Assembly (NCBI GenBank): GCA_017621455.1
Contig: JAGATC010000017.1
Coordinates: 49,172 to 113,171, forward strand
Length of the DNA: 64,000 nucleotides
Source of the DNA: Alistipes sp.
Lineage (GTDB): Bacteria; Bacteroidota; Bacteroidia; Bacteroidales; Rikenellaceae
Reading direction: 5' to 3'
The position numbers were made by a program, and so were the translations under genes. The notes below the pieces were generated by a model, which saw only the letters and a list, made by a program, of their open reading frames with translations, was not told the origin of the DNA and ran no database searches. Shown here one piece after another: positions 61,528 to 64,000 of this stretch (the first letter of the stretch is position 1; each line of letters begins with the position of its first letter).

Positions 61528-62721
61528 CTACAACCTATGTTCTACCATCCATTTTGCCAATGCCTCAGAGGCAGAGCCTCGCTCCATTAAGCCAACACGC
61601 TCCTCAAAGAAGCTATCGAGACGCTGAACATACTCCCCACAATCAAAGCCCTCAATCTTCGCAACAAGCTCATCCTCACTCGTCGCCAATGGGAATGGTA
61701 GCTCCCTGAGGTCGAAGTAGAAGCCACGGTCGTAGGCATCGGTATCCGTAGCGTAGAGCATACAGGGGCGATGCTGCATAGCAAAATCGAACATCGAGCT
61801 CGAGTAGTCCGTGATAAGCATATCGGCAACGGCGAGAAGCTCCTGCATGTCGTGGTAGCGCGTAACATCCACAACACCCTCGAAGGTGACAAGCGACGAG
61901 GTATCGACCCTGCCTATAAGATTAGGGTGCATGCGCACCATAACAGCCACACGCTCACCACCAAACATACGACTAACCACAGGCATCACACGTGCCCAGT
62001 CTATGGTATATGGCGCCGTGGAGTGGTCCACGCGGAACGTAGGGGCATAAAGTATGAGGCGTGACGCGGGGTCGAGGCCATACCTCTCGGCGATGGCTCG
62101 ACGCAGCTCATCGTGGCGCTCCTCGGCAAAGAATATATCGTTGCGCGGGATACCCTCCTCCAGAATTTCACCATCATACCAGAAACGCTCACGCTGCAAT
62201 CTCGTCTGCATGCGACAGCCCGAAATCATAAGGTCGCAAACACGCGAGTCGGCCTTAGCACGCTGCACATAACTAAAGCTCAGCTGAGCCTCGGCATCCG
62301 CCTCGATGCGCTTAAGAGCCACACCTGCATGCCACAACATGGCATACTTCTGTCCGCGGCGCTTATGCCAGTAGATGCGATAGGGATCGGTGCGGGCATT
62401 CGTCAGCAGAAACTCGGCTGAGGCCATAAGCTTCAAATACTCCCACGTACGAAAGCGGACAATCTTGACACCCTCAGGCAGTTGCGACACATCTACACCC
62501 TTGCGAAAGACCCAGTATATCTCAAATTCAGGGTTATGCCTAAGCAGATACTCAGTGAGGTAGCGAGGGTTGCAGCTATACTGCTGAAAGTTGTACGACC
62601 AGCACACCACACGGCCAGGCACAATGGGCGTAGTTAGGTTTGCCACCCACGCCAATATGTTTCTGGGGGTCTTAGCTATACGATTAAGCACCCACCCTAT
62701 TATCTGCAATAGTCGTTTCAT
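61528..62721 (-). CDS. CDP-glycerol:poly(glycerophosphate) transferase-like protein
   Basis: 397 residues. The TagB/TagF C-terminal-like glycosyltransferase fold is shown by RGQKYAMLWHAGVALKRIE (the N-x-WHG-type acceptor region), ILEEGIPRNDIFF, LILYAPTFRVD and the conserved MLITDYSSSMFDFA. An N-terminal amphipathic segment is likely membrane-bound. In Gram-positives this family polymerises teichoic acids. In Bacteroidota it is more likely to add glycerol- or ribitol-phosphate-like groups to a capsule or O-antigen. No other polymer genes are adjacent except the distant rml operon. Confidence 0.85.
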   Translation of the reverse strand: MKRLLQIIGWVLNRIAKTPRNILAWVANLTTPIVPGRVVCWSYNFQQYSCNPRYLTEYLLRHNPEFEIYWVFRKGVDVSQLPEGVKIVRFRTWEYLKLMASAEFLLTNARTDPYRIYWHKRRGQKYAMLWHAGVALKRIEADAEAQLSFSYVQRAKADSRVCDLMISGCRMQTRLQRERFWYDGEILEEGIPRNDIFFAEERHDELRRAIAERYGLDPASRLILYAPTFRVDHSTAPYTIDWARVMPVVSRMFGGERVAVMVRMHPNLIGRVDTSSLVTFEGVVDVTRYHDMQELLAVADMLITDYSSSMFDFAMQHRPCMLYATDTDAYDRGFYFDLRELPFPLATSEDELVAKIEGFDCGEYVQRLDSFFEERVGLMERGSASEALAKWMVEHRL

Positions 62722-62910
62722 CTCGCTTTCTACGTAACAAATAGTTGCTGGTACGATTTTTAGTTCTCTACAAAGGTACGAAAAAAAGTGGAAACTTCAC
62801 ATCACTTGATGGGAATATATTACGACAGAGCCTCTTTGGAGTAGAAGCATCATGTGATGCCGAAGGTAGGAATTTTAGATTAAGCAACAACCATATTCAA
62901 CAATTATTTT

Positions 62911-62918
62911 TATATTTG
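62911..62918 (+). promoter_or_regulatory. -7 element of the patatin gene
   Basis: TATATTTG ending 6 bases before an in-frame ATG (62924). Transcription would start at about that ATG, which argues for the next ATG at 62948 as the real start codon. Confidence 0.6.
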
Positions 62919-62947
62919 CATCTATGAAACAGCGTAATAGAGGGGAT

Positions 62948-63796
62948 ATGAGCGTCACACTCACCCCACAATCGGCCCTTATTCTCGAGGGTGGAGGCAT
63001 GCGTGGCGTCTTCACCTGCGGTGTGTTAGATAGCCTAATGGACCGCGGCATACGCTTCCCCTACACCATAGGTGTCAGCGCGGGTGCTTGCAACGGCCTA
63101 TCCTATATGTCGCACCAGCGCGGGAGAGCCAAGTACAGCAACATCGACATGCTCGACAAGTACCACTACATAGGCATTAAGCACCTGATACTCAAGGGCA
63201 ACATTATGGACTTCGACCTACTGTTCGACACCTTCCCCAATAGCATCATCCCCTACGACTACGAGGCATATAGCGCCAACGAGTCGCGCTTCGAGATGGT
63301 CACCACCAACATCGCCACGGGCAAGGCTGAATACTTCGAGGAGAAGCGCGACCCGAAGCGCATCATCGACATAGTGAAGGCATCGAGCTCACTACCCTAC
63401 GTCTGCCCCATTGCCGAGGTGGATGGCACGAAGATGCTCGATGGTGGCATCGCCGACTCCATACCCACACAACGTGCCCGCGATTTGGGCTACACCAATC
63501 AAGTGGTAGTACTCACACGCAACAAGGGCTATCGCAAGCCAGAGGGTCGCAGTTTTGTGCCACCACTCTTCTATCACCGCTACCCTGCACTACGCGAGGC
63601 ACTGGCCATGCGCAACACCATCTACAACCAGCAAATAACTGAGGTTGAACGTCTTGAGGCATGCGGAGATATTACGGTGATACGTCCAGAGAGACCCATC
63701 GAGGTGGGACGCATGGAGCGTGATACACGCAAGCTATTGGCGCTATACGAGGAGGGCTACGCCTGTGCCGAGAGGCTGGCGTTTAATGCTTTATAG
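62948..63796 (+). CDS. Patatin-like phospholipase
   Basis: 282 residues from the ATG at 62948. This start is preferred because AGAGGGG lies 4 bases upstream and the first in-frame ATG (62924) coincides with the predicted transcription start. Oxyanion loop GGGMRG (15-20), nucleophile Ser44 in GVSAGAC and Asp165 in LDGGIAD complete the Ser-Asp dyad of the family. No signal peptide, so it acts in the cytoplasm or at the inner membrane, probably hydrolysing lipid acyl groups. It is followed by a probable acyltransferase with its own promoter. Confidence 0.92.
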   Translation: MSVTLTPQSALILEGGGMRGVFTCGVLDSLMDRGIRFPYTIGVSAGACNGLSYMSHQRGRAKYSNIDMLDKYHYIGIKHLILKGNIMDFDLLFDTFPNSIIPYDYEAYSANESRFEMVTTNIATGKAEYFEEKRDPKRIIDIVKASSSLPYVCPIAEVDGTKMLDGGIADSIPTQRARDLGYTNQVVVLTRNKGYRKPEGRSFVPPLFYHRYPALREALAMRNTIYNQQITEVERLEACGDITVIRPERPIEVGRMERDTRKLLALYEEGYACAERLAFNAL

Positions 63797-63803
63797 CCAT
63801 AAA

Positions 63804-63835
63804 TTTGGCACAACGGTTTTTTTTTCTTAACTTTG
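63804..63835 (+). promoter_or_regulatory. Promoter of the acyltransferase gene
   Basis: TTTG (63804-63807), 20 bases, TAACTTTG (63828-63835). Confidence 0.75.
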
Positions 63836-63858
63836 CAACTTAAAGTATCCGTTGAGCT

Positions 63859-64000
63859 ATGAGCAAAAACGCTGATAATAACGATAAATTACGCTGGTAC
63901 CAAAAGGTTGGACTGAAACTACTGTGGGGCATCTGCTCTCTTATGGGCTATATGCCACGCTGGTTTCGCTACGGTGTTTTGAAGCCCATAGTCTACGGAG
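63859..64000 (+). CDS. Probable lysophospholipid/lipid A acyltransferase (5' part only)
   Basis: 47 codons are visible: MSKNADNNDKLRWYQKVGLK, then LLWGICSLMGYMPRWFRYGV. A hydrophobic segment with MPRWFRYGVLKP is like the N-terminus of HtrB/LpxL-type acyltransferases of Bacteroidota, which add a fatty acid to lipid A. The catalytic HxxxxD motif would lie beyond the window, so the assignment is tentative. ATG 24 bases after the -7 box. Confidence 0.6.
   Translation, partial: MSKNADNNDKLRWYQKVGLKLLWGICSLMGYMPRWFRYGVLKPIVYG

Noticed and set aside
1..64000. CRISPR array, insertion sequence or prophage
   Set aside because: No regularly spaced repeats, transposase, integrase or phage structural genes were seen.

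Overview
The window comes from a Bacteroidota genome, most likely order Bacteroidales. An Alistipes/Rikenellaceae-type gut commensal is my best guess. This rests on many promoters of the form TTTG-N17..21-TAnnTTTG, a large set of SPII lipoproteins with charged residues after the lipid cysteine, BACON domains, zinc-free L31, and moderately high GC in the genes with AT-rich gaps. No insertion sequence, prophage, CRISPR array or SusC/SusD pair was seen.

Layout: (1) 1-4.5 kb: start of nadE, two palindromic elements, pepT, an OPT transporter and the initiator tRNA. (2) 4.6-9.6 kb: a five-gene minus-strand operon for a heterodisulfide-reductase-like iron-sulfur/flavin complex ending in a membrane-anchored HdrD-type subunit. 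(3) 9.9-22.9 kb: a nine-gene plus-strand operon of surface or periplasmic proteins, with two leucine-rich-repeat lipoproteins, BACON domains, a subtilisin-family protease, a DUF1573-type protein and lipocalin-like lipoproteins. It faces a minus-strand unit (23-25.6 kb) with a TPR-membrane-HTH regulator and two duplicated small lipoproteins. (4) 26-31.8 kb: ROK regulator, acetyltransferase, rpmE2, a YD-repeat protein, mqnA (futalosine menaquinone route), corA, tRNA-Phe. (5) 32-37.8 kb: an IdeS/Mac-like cysteine protease with Ig-like repeats and a frameshift in its leader, a paralogous lipoprotein, a lipoprotein rhodanese and a large repeat lipoprotein. (6) 38.4-41.7 kb: rmlACDB for dTDP-rhamnose. 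(7) 41.7-50.9 kb: housekeeping genes: a short ribF, rex, a LysM/periplasmic-binding fusion, an exonuclease, dnaN, a nucleoside phosphorylase, glmM-like mutase, M20 dipeptidase. (8) 51-60.3 kb: a BASS-type transporter, a large cell-wall amidase, a DedA/YqaA-type protein and a second three-gene lipoprotein operon paralogous to region 5. (9) 60.5-64 kb: SDR threonine dehydrogenase, a CDP-glycerol-transferase-like enzyme, a patatin and the start of a probable lipid A acyltransferase.

The points most worth a second look are: the ~128-bp palindromic element that begins exactly at the stop codons of pepT and dnaN; the Hdr-like operon; the protease/LRR lipoprotein operon; the IdeS-like protease with its shifted leader; and the exact inverted copy of the initiator tRNA 3' end just behind its terminator.
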